Source: Candidatus Acidiferrum typicum
GTDB taxonomy: Bacteria; Acidobacteriota; Terriglobia; Acidiferrales; UBA7541
Assembly: GCA_002478115.1 (NCBI GenBank)
Contig: DLMH01000054.1
Location: 1-64,000 of the forward strand
Length of the DNA stretch: 64,000 nt
Reading direction: 5' to 3'
The notes under the pieces are model-generated. The model saw only the letters and a program-made list of their open reading frames with translations, was not told the origin of the DNA and ran no database searches. Below are positions 7,752 to 16,724 of the stretch, one piece after another (positions within the stretch are counted from its first letter, which is position 1; the number at the start of each line of letters is the position of its first letter). The translations under genes and the position numbers were made by a program.

Positions 7752-10700
7752 TTAGTTTTGCCCGCCGGTTTTGTTTTGCGAGCTGGCGGCGGAACGCACC
7801 GCCGGCCAATTGTAGACAGGATACTTCGGGCGCTTGATGGGCGGAACCGGATGATCCTTCAGATCCTGCAGCGCGACGGCGACGGCCCTCTCGAGTTGCG
7901 GATCGTGGCCCTGGCGCCAGGCGGCGGGGTTGAACTCGACCTCGATGTCCGGCGAGATGCCGCGATTTTCCACGTCGAACTCACCGGTATCCGGATTGAA
8001 GAGGCCCCAGCGCGGGGCAGTAATTCCGCCGCCATCGATCAGCGAGGGATAACCACCGATGCCGATCAGGCCGCCCCAGGTGCGCGTGCCGATGAGCGGG
8101 CCAGTGCCGAGGCGCTTGAACATCCAGGGTAAAGCATCGCCGCCGGAGCCCGCATATTCATTGATGAGCATGACCTTGGGGCCATAGACGGTTTGCGGAA
8201 TGAGGGTGTCCTTGCCCTCGCGAGTCATGGCCGCGGCCAGCAGCGGGCGCTTCAGCCAATCCACGATGTAATCGGCAAGCCAACCGCCGCCGTTGAAGCG
8301 CTCATCAATCACCGCGCCTTGTTTGTCCCACTGCGCGAAGTAGTAGCGATTGAAGTTGGTGTAGCCGTTCACGGAGGTGTCCGGCAAATACACGTAGGCG
8401 AGGCGGCCGTTGCTGAGCTGGTCCACTTTGCGGCGGTTCTCGTCCATCCAGGCGCGCAAACGCAGCGCACGTTCGGTGGGAATCGGCACAACGGTCACCG
8501 CGCGGGCATCCTTGCCTGTGGGATCCGGACCGACCTTCAACTGTACGGCCTTGCCCGCTGTTTCCTGGAAGAAGCTGAAGACTTCGTCGGTGCCCAGGAG
8601 TTCGCGGCCATTCACCGCCAGCAGATACTCGCCTTCGCGGACATTCACGCCGGGCTCGGTCAACGGAGCGCGCAGGCCGGGATTCCAGTTTTCGCCGTGA
8701 TAGATATGCGCGAAGCGATAACGGCCATTCTCGATCTTGTAGTTGGCGCCAAGCAGGCCGCCGCCAACGTGTTTCACTTCCGGCCGGTCGCCGCCGAAAA
8801 TGTAGATGTGCTGCGCGGTGATTTCGCCGAGCATGTCGGCAAAGATGTAGTTGAGATCGGCGCGGCTCATCACGTTGTCCACGTAGGGCTGATACGCGGC
8901 AGCGAGCGCTTTCAGGTTGGCGCCGTGCATGTTGGGGTCATAGAAGAAATCGCGCTCGATGCGCAGGACTTCGCGGAACATCTGCTCCCACTCCGCGCGG
9001 GGATCAACTTCAATTTCCATGGCATCGAGTTTCAGCGCGCCGCCGGGCTTGCCGGGTTCGCTGGGTTTGCCAAGTGCATCGACGGGCTTGATGAACCACG
9101 CTCCGTGGGGACGCCCACCCCCACCCCCGCCGCCACCGGTACCGGAAGGATTCGGCTCGGGTAACTGCTCGTAAAGGGCCTTTTCCGCGTTTGCGGAAAT
9201 GAAGAAGCCGCCAACATTGTCGAGCAGCTTGTCCGTCTTGCCGGTGCACACATCGAATTTGTGAACAATCTGGCCGGGATTGCCGGAACCATCCTCGACC
9301 TGTGGCCCCTCGAGCAAATAGAGGATGTGCGTTTTTCCGGCGAGCATCCGGCTATAGTTCCGTACGGGAAAAGGCAGGGAAAGGATGCGCTGATCGATGT
9401 TGTCGAAGTCGATCTTGATCGCCGGAGTTTCCTTGGACTTGTCCTCGTCTTTCTTGGCCTTGGCGTCTTTGTCTTTATCGCTGCCTTTTCCGGCGGCTTC
9501 CTTGGACTGCTCCGCGGCGGCTGATTCCCCTTCGGGCTTGCAATCATCCAGATCGGCGATTGGTTTTTCCTTGTTGGCAGCATCGGTTTTGCCGGAGGAA
9601 GCGGCGGGAGTGGCGACCTTTTCCTCGTCGCTCTGCGGAGCGAGAGGCGATTTTAAATCCTTGCGAAGCACAATCACATAACCGGCGCGCGTTACGGGCA
9701 CCCTGAATGCGCCCATGCTGCTGGCCAGGACGGGACCGTCGTCGGTGCTGGCGGTGAAGTAGAGATATTTGCCGTTTCTGTCGAAGGCGACGAAGGCCGC
9801 GTCGCTCATGCCGTCGGTCACCTGATGGGGCGTCTTATCCTCCAGCCCGTAAATGAAGGCCGCGCGCATTCCGCTGTTGAGTTGGCGTGTGTAGGCCACC
9901 CAGCGGCTGTCCGGCGACCACACGGGATTGAAGCCCGAGCCGGGTTCAGCTTCGTAAGTGTTGGTGTCAATCAGGACAGGCGCGCCGCCGTCGACGTTGA
10001 GATACCAGAGGTTCAGCCGCTTGTCGCTATAGACAATCTTTTTGCTGTCCGGCGACCAGGTGGGTGAATAGTAAAAAGTTGTTGGAGTGCCAAGACTGAT
10101 TTTGCGGACATCGCTCAAACCATCCTGCGAACGCAAATGCAAAGCGTATTCGCCGGATTCATCGGAGAAGTAGGCGATCCACTTTCCGTCGGGCGACCAC
10201 GCGGGATCGCGGTCCGCGACGGCCGGAGAATTGGTGAGGTTGCGGATGTCGCCGTGCTCGACGGGAACCGTCAGAATCTCGCCGTGCGCTTCAAAGACGG
10301 CGCGCGCACCGGTGGGAGAGATGTTGGCGTTCTCGATCTGTTCGGCGGCCTTGACGAAATGACGGCGGACCGCAGGGAAGTCCCCGGTCACCTGAATTTC
10401 GACGGGGTGCTGTTTGCCACTGGCCGGATCGAAGACATGGAGCGAGCCGAATTGTTCGTAGACGATGGCGTCCGGGCCAGCCGAGGCGGACTTGATGTCC
10501 ACGCCGTTGCTGGGAATCGCCTCGCTGACCTGCCTGGAAGAGGTGTCATAAACGTAGAGATTCACCGGGCCGTTGCGGTCCGAGAGGAAGTAGATGCGGT
10601 TGCCGATCCACATCGGAGTGGAGTCGTTGGAATCCTTGTGCGGCACTTTCTCGGTGGTGGAATCGGCAAGATTGGCGATCCAGATGGGCGAAGCGGTGCC

Positions 10701-11306
10701 GCCGCGATAGTGCTTCAACCCGCGCTGGAAATCCCAATTCTCCTTGAAATTCGTGAACGGCACATAGGCCGCATGCGAGCTGTCGGGAGAGTAGGACAAT
10801 TCCTCCGCCATCGGCAGGGGCACTTCTTCGGGCAGGCCACCCTCGACGCCAACGGTAAACAGCCGGTCGAAATAAGAATAACTGTTGCGAGCAGAGCGGA
10901 AGAGCACGCGTTTGCCGTCACGGGTCCAGCCGGCGACCTGATCGGGGTAGGGGTGCGAGGTCAGGCGCTTGGGCACGCCCCCGGCAGCGGGAATCAGAAA
11001 GACATCCTCGTTGCCATCGTATTCGCCGGTGAAGGCGATCAGCGCGCCATCGGGCGAAAAGTAGGGATCGGATTCGATGCCGACGTCGCTGGTCAGGCGG
11101 CGCGCTTCGCCGCCATTGCGATCCACAATCCAAAGGTCGCCACCGTAACTGAAGGCAATCTGCGTGCGGCTGACGGTGGGCTTGCGCAGCAGCAAAGCCG
11201 TGTTACTCGATTGTGCCTTTGCCAGTGGAACGCTGAGAAGGAACGCCAGGACCAACAGCAGGCAGGCGAGGCAGCGAACAAACAGGGGGTTTCCGCGGAC
11301 GGACAT
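7752..11306 (-). CDS. Tricorn-like secreted protease (beta-propellers, PDZ, S41-type core)
   Basis: The protein has 1184 residues with a signal peptide (MSVRGNPLFVRC to PLAKAQ). TolB/WD40-like propeller blades fill about residues 30-640, seen as repeated FSPDG, WSPDGKWIAY and WSPDSKKIVY strands. A Lys/Glu/Asp-rich insert and a poly-Gly run precede a helical C1 region. A PDZ-like domain lies at about 880-950, followed by the S41 core with ERFNGGG and NEYAGSGGDA (probable nucleophile Ser1054). In archaeal tricorn a Ser-His pair precedes the PDZ domain; here the matching site reads AQH (His833), so that Ser is absent. It probably degrades peptides in the periplasm. The ATG at 11306 has a GGAGG site 5 bases upstream; upstream in-frame codons lack one. 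Confidence 0.85.
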   Translation of the reverse strand: MSVRGNPLFVRCLACLLLVLAFLLSVPLAKAQSSNTALLLRKPTVSRTQIAFSYGGDLWIVDRNGGEARRLTSDVGIESDPYFSPDGALIAFTGEYDGNEDVFLIPAAGGVPKRLTSHPYPDQVAGWTRDGKRVLFRSARNSYSYFDRLFTVGVEGGLPEEVPLPMAEELSYSPDSSHAAYVPFTNFKENWDFQRGLKHYRGGTASPIWIANLADSTTEKVPHKDSNDSTPMWIGNRIYFLSDRNGPVNLYVYDTSSRQVSEAIPSNGVDIKSASAGPDAIVYEQFGSLHVFDPASGKQHPVEIQVTGDFPAVRRHFVKAAEQIENANISPTGARAVFEAHGEILTVPVEHGDIRNLTNSPAVADRDPAWSPDGKWIAYFSDESGEYALHLRSQDGLSDVRKISLGTPTTFYYSPTWSPDSKKIVYSDKRLNLWYLNVDGGAPVLIDTNTYEAEPGSGFNPVWSPDSRWVAYTRQLNSGMRAAFIYGLEDKTPHQVTDGMSDAAFVAFDRNGKYLYFTASTDDGPVLASSMGAFRVPVTRAGYVIVLRKDLKSPLAPQSDEEKVATPAASSGKTDAANKEKPIADLDDCKPEGESAAAEQSKEAAGKGSDKDKDAKAKKDEDKSKETPAIKIDFDNIDQRILSLPFPVRNYSRMLAGKTHILYLLEGPQVEDGSGNPGQIVHKFDVCTGKTDKLLDNVGGFFISANAEKALYEQLPEPNPSGTGGGGGGGGRPHGAWFIKPVDALGKPSEPGKPGGALKLDAMEIEVDPRAEWEQMFREVLRIERDFFYDPNMHGANLKALAAAYQPYVDNVMSRADLNYIFADMLGEITAQHIYIFGGDRPEVKHVGGGLLGANYKIENGRYRFAHIYHGENWNPGLRAPLTEPGVNVREGEYLLAVNGRELLGTDEVFSFFQETAGKAVQLKVGPDPTGKDARAVTVVPIPTERALRLRAWMDENRRKVDQLSNGRLAYVYLPDTSVNGYTNFNRYYFAQWDKQGAVIDERFNGGGWLADYIVDWLKRPLLAAAMTREGKDTLIPQTVYGPKVMLINEYAGSGGDALPWMFKRLGTGPLIGTRTWGGLIGIGGYPSLIDGGGITAPRWGLFNPDTGEFDVENRGISPDIEVEFNPAAWRQGHDPQLERAVAVALQDLKDHPVPPIKRPKYPVYNWPAVRSAASSQNKTGGQN

Positions 11307-11652
11307 ATTTCCTCCATGGATCGTAAGGACTTCGCGCATCGGGTGGCCGGTAACTCGGCAGTCGGAAATAATATCGTGCGATTGGCAGGGGAGAGTGTAC
11401 CACAGGAAAAGGCGGTAAAACTGGGGGAGAGGCGAGTGGGGGACCATTTCGTTGCTATAAATCAGAAGAGTCAAAATCCCCAGGTGAAAAACCGTCATCT
11501 GGGGCACCCAACCCTTTAGGGCGTTGCGCCCGAGCCGCCGGCCCAGCCGCCGATGAGAAGATTTCCCGACCCTTCGCAAAAACCGCGATGGGCAGGTCAC
11601 CGAGAATTTCCCGAGCACGATAAGGCTGTGGCTCGCGCCAGTCCAAAGGAAC
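11307..11652. repeat. Repeat block left of the toxin-antitoxin module
   Basis: Positions about 11468-11535 contain gtcaaaatccccaggtg, a loop, and tcatctggggcacccaacc, then tttagggcgttgcgcccg. Positions about 11570-11605 contain cccttcgcaaaaaccgcgatgggcagg. Both recur to the right of the module at 12408-12552 in the same orientation but reversed order. The first is a C-type hairpin with a ccccaggtg stem. Confidence 0.6.
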
Positions 11653-11685
11653 TTGGCGTGCTGTACATTGTGCGGTACAATGTAC
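11653..11685 (+). promoter_or_regulatory. Promoter and palindromic operator of the higBA-type module
   Basis: A -35-like TTGGCG (11653-11658) and a -10 TACAAT (11676-11681) are spaced by 17 bases. A perfect inverted repeat, GTACATTGT (11663-11671) and ACAATGTAC (11677-11685), surrounds and overlaps the -10. This is the layout expected for autorepression by the antitoxin-toxin complex. The toxin ATG is 15 bases after the palindrome. Confidence 0.7.
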
Positions 11686-11700
11686 TATATAAGGTGCAGG

Positions 11701-12057
11701 ATGGCGGAAGGCCAACAGCCGCGAAAAATCCCGCTGATTTTTTATCGCTTGAGGCCGGGAAGCGAACCCGTGCGGGAGTGGCTGAAGGAACTCCCGGAAG
11801 CCGAGCGACACGCCATAGGGAAAGACCTGTTGCGTGCGCAATGGCGGTGGCCCGCCGGGATGCCGCTGTTCCGGCCGTTGGGAAACGGTTTGTGGGAGAT
11901 CCGGACGGACCTGCCAACGAAAAGGACGGCACGCGTGCTGATTTGCTTTTACGAGGGGCAGCTCGTCGCGCTGCACGGGTTTATCAAGAAAACGCGTACG
12001 ACACCGGATGATGATTTGGCATTGGCGCGCAAGCGCCAGAAGGAGTTAGAGCGATGA
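11701..12057 (+). CDS. higB: RelE/HigB-type toxin (phage-derived Gp49-like / DUF891 family)
   Basis: The protein has 118 residues. The pattern IPLIFYRLRPGSEPVREWLKEL, then PLGNGLWEIRTDLPTKRTARVLICFYEGQLVALHGFIKKTRTTP, is typical of the Gp49-like HigB branch of the RelE fold. These toxins cut mRNA, usually on the ribosome. The basic run around FIKKTRTTP and the Arg of WEIRTD are the expected RNA-contact residues. The ATG at 11701 follows AAGGTGCAGG. It overlaps the antitoxin start by 4 bases (ATGA), so the two are translationally coupled. Toxin-first order is characteristic of higBA. The gene is flanked by matching repeats on both sides. Confidence 0.85.
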   Translation: MAEGQQPRKIPLIFYRLRPGSEPVREWLKELPEAERHAIGKDLLRAQWRWPAGMPLFRPLGNGLWEIRTDLPTKRTARVLICFYEGQLVALHGFIKKTRTTPDDDLALARKRQKELER

Positions 12058-12341
12058 GCAGGAAGCGCAAGAAGCATATGGGTTCGAGCATTGACGATTT
12101 TCTGAAGGAAGAGGGCATTTTTGAAGAGGCGCAAGCACAGGCGGTGAAGGAGGTCGTCGCGTGGCAGCTCGACGAGGCCATGAGGAAGCGGAAAATATCC
12201 AAAAATAAAATGGCCACACTGCTCAAGACAAGCCGCACACAGGTTGACCGGCTCCTCGATCCGAAAAACGACATCACGCTTTCCAGCCTGCAACGGGCGG
12301 CGGCGATCGTCGGACGGCGGGTGATGATCGAGTTGGTTTGA
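12054..12341 (+). CDS. higA: XRE-type antitoxin (HigA-like)
   Basis: The protein has 95 residues. Residues about 40-90 form a helix-turn-helix: AMRKRKISKNKMATLLKTSRTQVDRLLDPKNDITLSSLQRAAAIVGRR. This is the DNA-binding domain of HigA-type antitoxins, which bind the partner toxin and repress their own operon. The N-terminal 35 residues, rich in Lys and Glu, probably wrap the toxin. The start overlaps the toxin stop. The 23-base palindrome at 11663-11685 is the likely operator. Confidence 0.85.
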   Translation: MSRKRKKHMGSSIDDFLKEEGIFEEAQAQAVKEVVAWQLDEAMRKRKISKNKMATLLKTSRTQVDRLLDPKNDITLSSLQRAAAIVGRRVMIELV

Positions 12342-12671
12342 GAAAACGGCGGGCGCGGGTGGCGCAAATCACGCCTATCTAGAAAGCTGAGAGAAGAAAG
12401 AGGCGCCTCCCCTTCGCAAAAACCGCGAAGGGTAGGCCACCCAGGAGCTACTCGCGCATCAAGGGTGCGCCACGCGCCGGAAGAGTCAAAATCCCCAGGT
12501 GAAAAAGCGTCACCTGGGGCACCCAACCTTTTAGGGCGTTATGCCCGGGCCACCCTTCGTTTACGGTTTTCCGCTGGGGACGCCATTCTCCTGAATGGCG
12601 TTTTGCTGGGCGCCAATCGGGAGATTGGCGTTCCCAGGACCCGCTGAATCAACAGAGTTTTTTTGCTAAAA
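12342..12671. repeat. Repeat block right of the toxin-antitoxin module
   Basis: Positions about 12408-12445 hold cccttcgcaaaaaccgcgaag and gggtaggccaccc. Positions about 12485-12552 hold gtcaaaatccccaggtg, a loop, and tcacctggggcacccaacc, then gggcgttatgcccg. These match the left block. Two further hairpins follow at about 12578-12635: cgccattc/gaatggcg and cgccaatc/gattggcg. No gene is seen. Confidence 0.6.
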
Positions 12672-13583
12672 CTAGAGGATTTTCTTGCCTAGGCCGGATA
12701 GGACGAGTTCGACGCCGAGGAGCGCGGTGCGGTTGTGCTCGTCGATGATGGGGTTGATCTCGACGATTTCCATGGCCACCATGGCTTCGCTGTCCGCGAT
12801 CATTTCCATGGCGAGGTGCGCTTCGCGGTAGGTGACGCCGCCGCGGACGGGCGTGCCCACGCCGGGCGCATCGCTGGGATCGAGGAAGTCCATGTCCAGG
12901 CTGACGCAGACGCCTGCGGTATCGTCCATGGCGAATTTGAGGGCGTCGGCCATCACCTCGCGCATGCCGCGTTCATCGATGTCGCGCATGGTGAAGGTTT
13001 TCACACCCAGCTTCTTGATGAGTTTCTTTTCGTGGGAATCCAAATCGCGCACGCCCACCAGCACTACATTTTGTGGCTCGATCTTCGGCTTGTAACCGAA
13101 GAGGTCATGGAGTTCGGGAACGCCATAGCCGAGGATGGCGGCCAGAGGCATGCCGTGGACGTTGCCCGATGGCGAGGATTCCGGCGTGTTCATGTCGCTG
13201 TGGGCATCCAGCCAGATGCAGCCGATCTGCTTTTTTTCCTTGCGGAAATGCGCGGCGACTCCGCTGGTGGATCCGGCGGCGATGGAGTGGTCTCCGCCAA
13301 GGACCAGGGGCAAGTAGCCTTCTTCAAGTGACTTCTGCACGGCGTGGCCCAGGGTTTTGCAGGCATCAGCGATTTCGTCGACATACTTGCTGCGTTTTTC
13401 GCCGACGGGCATTTCTTCGGGTTGTTTCACGATGATGTTGCCGATGTCCTCGACGTGGTGGCCGAGATGCTTGATGCGGGATTGCAGTCCGGCAACGCGC
13501 AGGGCGGAGGGGCCCATATCCACGCCGCGGCGGCTGGCGCCGAGGTCCATGGGGACGCCGATGATGCGAATCTTTTGAGGCAT
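12672..13583 (-). CDS. rocF: Arginase
   Basis: This 303-residue enzyme of the ureohydrolase family converts L-arginine to ornithine and urea with a two-Mn centre. All metal ligands are visible: GGDHS (His99), LDAHSDMNTP (Asp126, His128, Asp130) and SLDMDFLDP (Asp230, Asp232). The segment DAHSDMNTPESSPSGNVHG is the version typical of true arginases (RocF), not agmatinases, because SPSGNVHGMP carries the arginine-specificity loop. It is cytosolic and stands alone, with a repeat pair upstream and the toxin-antitoxin repeats downstream. No neighbouring arginine-catabolism gene is present, so the pathway partner is elsewhere. Confidence 0.93.
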   Translation of the reverse strand: MPQKIRIIGVPMDLGASRRGVDMGPSALRVAGLQSRIKHLGHHVEDIGNIIVKQPEEMPVGEKRSKYVDEIADACKTLGHAVQKSLEEGYLPLVLGGDHSIAAGSTSGVAAHFRKEKKQIGCIWLDAHSDMNTPESSPSGNVHGMPLAAILGYGVPELHDLFGYKPKIEPQNVVLVGVRDLDSHEKKLIKKLGVKTFTMRDIDERGMREVMADALKFAMDDTAGVCVSLDMDFLDPSDAPGVGTPVRGGVTYREAHLAMEMIADSEAMVAMEIVEINPIIDEHNRTALLGVELVLSGLGKKIL

Positions 13584-13637
13584 ACAAGTGTGTCCCGTGA
13601 TCCGAGTTTCATGGCCCCGGGCGGAAAAATGATTAGC

Positions 13638-13837
13638 GACATTTCCTCAGGGGCTAAAGCCCATTGGCAGTAGGAGCTTTACGCCGGGGCTGAAGCCCCG
13701 GCCTCCTAAAGAAAAGAGTTCTTCCGCAAGCTGTTACGACATTTCCTCAGGGGCTAAAGCCCATTGAAAGCCAAACACTCAATGTCGGAGCTAAAGCTCC
13801 GACCCCCTGACGCGCGGAGTGTTTCCGCAAGCTGTTA
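13638..13837 (+). repeat. Tandem pair of A-family repeats
   Basis: Two copies with a 100-base period (13638-13736 and 13738-13837). Each runs gacatttcctcagg, ggctaaagcccat, a spacer, a second hairpin, cctcct or cccctga, then ttccgcaagctgtta. In copy 1 the second hairpin is gccggggctgaagccccggc. In copy 2 it is gtcggagctaaagctccgac, so the stem has changed on both sides while pairing is kept. The whole gap 13584-13886 is otherwise empty. Confidence 0.8.
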
Positions 13838-13886
13838 GACGACCGGGGTACCGAAAAGCCGGAGTGGCGCAGCAACTTCCCGACAT

Positions 13887-15188
13887 TTAAGGATATACCC
13901 GATAAATCATCCGGGGGAAGGGGATGACTTCGCGGATGTGCTCGGTGCCGGTGATCCAGGCGACGGTGCGCTCGAGGCCGAGGCCGAAACCGGCGTGGGG
14001 CACGCTGCCATAGCGGCGGAGGTCCAGGTACCACTGGAAGGATTCTTCTGGTAAGTTGTTTTCTTTCAGCCGTTTAATGAGGAGATCGTAGTCATGAATG
14101 CGCTGGCTGCCGCCGATGATTTCGCCGTAGCCTTCGGGAGCGAGCATGTCGAAGGAGAGAGCCAAATCGGGACGCACGGCGTCCGGCTGCATGTAGAAGG
14201 CTTTGATGGCCGACGGGTAGTGATGGACCATGACCGGGCGGTCGTACGCACTGGAGATAATGGTTTCTTCGTCGCCGCCGAAATCGTCGCCGAACTTGGC
14301 GGGGTTGCCGTGCTTTTGAAGGACAGCGACAGCCTCCTCATAGGTGATGCGAGGGAAGGGGGGCCTGATGTTCTCGAGCTTCTTGACGTCGCGCTTGAGA
14401 GTTTCGAGTTCGCGGGATTTGTTCTTCACCACGCTTTGCACGATGGCGCTGACGAGGCCTTCGCCGAGGTCCATCATGTCGGGGAGTTCGGCGTAGGCGG
14501 CTTCGGGCTCGAGCATCCAGAATTCGGTGAGGTGGCGGCGGGTTTTGGATTTTTCGGCGCGAAAGGTTGGGCCGAAGGTGTAGACCTTGCCGAGGGCCAT
14601 GGCGGTGGCTTCGACGTAGAGCTGGCCGCTTTGCGTAAGGTAGGCTTTCTGGTCGTCGATGTAATTGACTTCAAAGAGTGTGCTGGTGCCTTCGCAAGCG
14701 GCGGGGGTGAAGATGGGAGCATCGGTGAGGGTGTAGCCTTGCGAGTCCATGAAGCTGCGCGCGGCGCGGACGGCTTCGGCGCGGATGCGGAGGATAGCGG
14801 CCTGGCGAGGGGTGCGGATCCAGAGGTGGCGCTGGTCGAGGAGGAAATCTACACCGTGCTCTTTGAGTTGAATGGGGAAGGGCGTGGCTTCAGGGACTTT
14901 CTGGACGATCTGAATTTTGCTGACGCCCATTTCGTAGCCGCCGGGGGCGCGCTGCTCGGCGCGGATTTTGCCGGTGACGATGACGCTGGATTCCTGGGTG
15001 AGACCTTTGAGGGCCTCGAAGGCTTCGGGGTTTTCTTTCAGGGAGCAGACGCCCTGAATGATGCCGGTGCCGTCGCGAAAGATGGGGAAGAGGAGCTTGC
15101 CGGATTCGCGTAGGTTGTAGAGCCAGCCGCGAATGGTGACTTCCTGGGCGTCGTATTTGCCTGCGTGTTCAATGGTGATAATGGTCAT
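13887..15188 (-). CDS. asnS: Asparaginyl-tRNA synthetase
   Basis: This 433-residue class IIb aminoacyl-tRNA synthetase charges tRNA-Asn. An OB-fold anticodon-binding domain occupies about residues 1-110 ([26 protein letters not shown]). The catalytic core follows, with motif 2 ([21 protein letters not shown]) and motif 3 near the C-terminus ([15 protein letters not shown]). The opening residues and [12 protein letters not shown] favour AsnRS over AspRS, and the protein is shorter than bacterial AspRS, which carries an extra GAD domain. A cytosolic housekeeping gene; the next gene downstream on this strand is the arginase, across a repeat pair. Confidence 0.93.
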   Translation of the reverse strand: MTIITIEHAGKYDAQEVTIRGWLYNLRESGKLLFPIFRDGTGIIQGVCSLKENPEAFEALKGLTQESSVIVTGKIRAEQRAPGGYEMGVSKIQIVQKVPEATPFPIQLKEHGVDFLLDQRHLWIRTPRQAAILRIRAEAVRAARSFMDSQGYTLTDAPIFTPAACEGTSTLFEVNYIDDQKAYLTQSGQLYVEATAMALGKVYTFGPTFRAEKSKTRRHLTEFWMLEPEAAYAELPDMMDLGEGLVSAIVQSVVKNKSRELETLKRDVKKLENIRPPFPRITYEEAVAVLQKHGNPAKFGDDFGGDEETIISSAYDRPVMVHHYPSAIKAFYMQPDAVRPDLALSFDMLAPEGYGEIIGGSQRIHDYDLLIKRLKENNLPEESFQWYLDLRRYGSVPHAGFGLGLERTVAWITGTEHIREVIPFPRMIYRVYP

Positions 15189-15245
15189 AGTGAGGTTCTC
15201 TGTTGTGGGTTCAAACCAACAGTTTAGCAGAGAAGAGACTACTTC

Positions 15246-16130
15246 CTAGATAACGGGAACGGCGACATCGTTCCAGTCTTCTTCGAGGCGGGCGAGGGAA
15301 TTGGCGGCGGCGGTGAGTTGGGAGGAGAGGGAGGGGGCTTCGGGGCCGGTTTTTTCCTTGAGTTCGAGGGTTAGGGGGAGATCGGCGGCGGCGGGAGCGG
15401 ATTTGAGCAGGGCGAGAGCGGCGGGCCAGGCGATGGTGCCGTCGTAGGGCGGGAGATGCTCATCCTTTTCGCCGTGGTTGTCGTGGATATGGGCGCTGGC
15501 GACAAGATCGCGCAGGGGCTCAAAGCCTTTGGCGATGCGGGCGTCTTCCGGGCCTTCCGCCAGGTGGGCGTGGCCGATATCGAAATTGAAGCGCAAAGTA
15601 GTGAGCCGGGTTTCTTCCACAAAAGCGCGAAGGTAGGCGGGATCGCCCATTTCGTTGGTAGTGTTTTCGACACAGATGGTGACGCCGGCGTGGCGCGCGT
15701 GCAGGGTGAGATGTTCGAGGGAACTGAAAGCGGCGTCGCGTTTGCGCGGGTCAGCGGTTTCGCGGGAGCCGCCCATGTGCAGCACCATGCGGGGAAAGGG
15801 CAAATCGTCGGCGACGTCTAGAACGCGCTTCAGCTCGTCCATGGCTTCAATGCGGCGAACGCGTTCGACTTCACAGATGGAGAGCGGCGTGGCGCCTTCG
15901 CGATTGAGGCTGAGGTCGCGGCTCGTGGGAGCATGCAGCGAAGCGAGTTGCAGGCGATGATCGGTCAGGGCCTGGGCGATGGCGCGAACCTCCTGCCTGG
16001 TGGCGTAGTCGAAGTGGCTGCGCGTGGCAAAGATTTCGACGGCCTGGAAGCCTGCGGAGGCGATTTGCGTCAGGATTTCCGGCGTGAGTTTCTTGGAGAC
16101 AAAGAGGTAGGTGGAGAGGATTCGGAGCAT
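15246..16130 (-). CDS. Sugar phosphate isomerase/epimerase-type TIM-barrel protein
   Basis: The 294-residue protein fits the AP-endonuclease family 2 / xylose-isomerase-like TIM barrel. Metal ligands are suggested by SLHAP (about 68-72), VLHMGG, ICVENT (Glu), FNFDIGHAHLAEG (Asp and His) and SAHIHDNHGEKDEH near residue 220. Family members isomerise or epimerise sugars or inositols, or nick DNA; the substrate here cannot be told. The true start is the ATG at 16130 (MLRILSTYLFVSKK). The longer open frame upstream runs through a B-family repeat and is not protein-like. It lies 57 bases upstream of asnS on the same strand, so the two may be co-transcribed. Confidence 0.8.
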   Translation of the reverse strand: MLRILSTYLFVSKKLTPEILTQIASAGFQAVEIFATRSHFDYATRQEVRAIAQALTDHRLQLASLHAPTSRDLSLNREGATPLSICEVERVRRIEAMDELKRVLDVADDLPFPRMVLHMGGSRETADPRKRDAAFSSLEHLTLHARHAGVTICVENTTNEMGDPAYLRAFVEETRLTTLRFNFDIGHAHLAEGPEDARIAKGFEPLRDLVASAHIHDNHGEKDEHLPPYDGTIAWPAALALLKSAPAAADLPLTLELKEKTGPEAPSLSSQLTAAANSLARLEEDWNDVAVPVI

Positions 16131-16724
16131 GGGTGGCCGGATATATTTTAGCTGAAATTGGAGGTCGAAGAGAGATTCCTCCACTCCGGGACGGCAAAAA
16201 GCGCCGTCCCTCCGGTCGGAATGACAGATATGGGGTCGCGGATGATAGGAGGGATTCATCGCACAAAAAACGTGCGATGGAGAACCGTACAACGCACAAA
16301 AGGCGTGCGATGGAAAGCCGTACCTCGCTGCGGGACGGCGCTTTTTACCGCTCCGGGAATCCCTCTTCAACTCCGGATTTCAGGATTACAGTTTGTTGGT
16401 GCACGTTCGGCCGTAAAAGCGGCGGCAAGCCGCCGCACTCCAAATTGGGCAAGACGCAGTGATCGTGAGGACAGGGGGCGCAGCCCTTCGCAGCTTAGGG
16501 TAAAGAGTCCTGCGCCCCTATAGCGGGGAGGAAAACCCAAGAGCACAGTCAGGAGTGACTGTGCCACGGATCGCGGGAGTTGCGAGGAATTTCCTGGTTG
16601 ATCACGAAGAGGGCAAGAAGGCGCCATCCCTCCGGTCGGAATGACAGAGTTGGAGTAGCGGTCGGAATGACAAATTTTGGGTGGCGCGCTGAATTACGGA
16701 GTTTGGGCTGAAGAGGGTGTGTCG
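16131..16724. repeat. Large repeat block: inverted-repeat-bounded B element, GC hairpin, C hairpin and second B fragment
   Basis: Positions 16151-16384 are a composite B element. It starts gctgaaattggaggtcgaag and ends with the imperfect inverse ttcaactccggatttcagg. Inside are ggacggcaaaaagcgccgtcc, cggtcggaatgacag, and two copies of a cgcac...gtgcg hairpin. Positions 16419-16436 are a perfect hairpin (gcggcggc, aa, gccgccgc), repeated at 18686-18703. Positions 16543-16562 are a C hairpin (cacagtc, aggagt, gactgtg) with its lead and ccac tail. Positions about 16615-16645 are a B fragment. No gene is seen. Confidence 0.75.

Noticed and set aside
8193..9164. 323-codon frame opposite the tricorn-like gene
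   Set aside because: Same mirror effect; the sequence shows codon-shadow bias and no recognisable domain.
10137..11519. 460-codon frame opposite the tricorn-like gene
   Set aside because: It is antisense to a well-supported gene and begins inside it; high G+C gives long mirror frames.
14094..15113. 339-codon frame opposite asnS
   Set aside because: Mirror of the AsnRS gene; no motif and no ribosome site.
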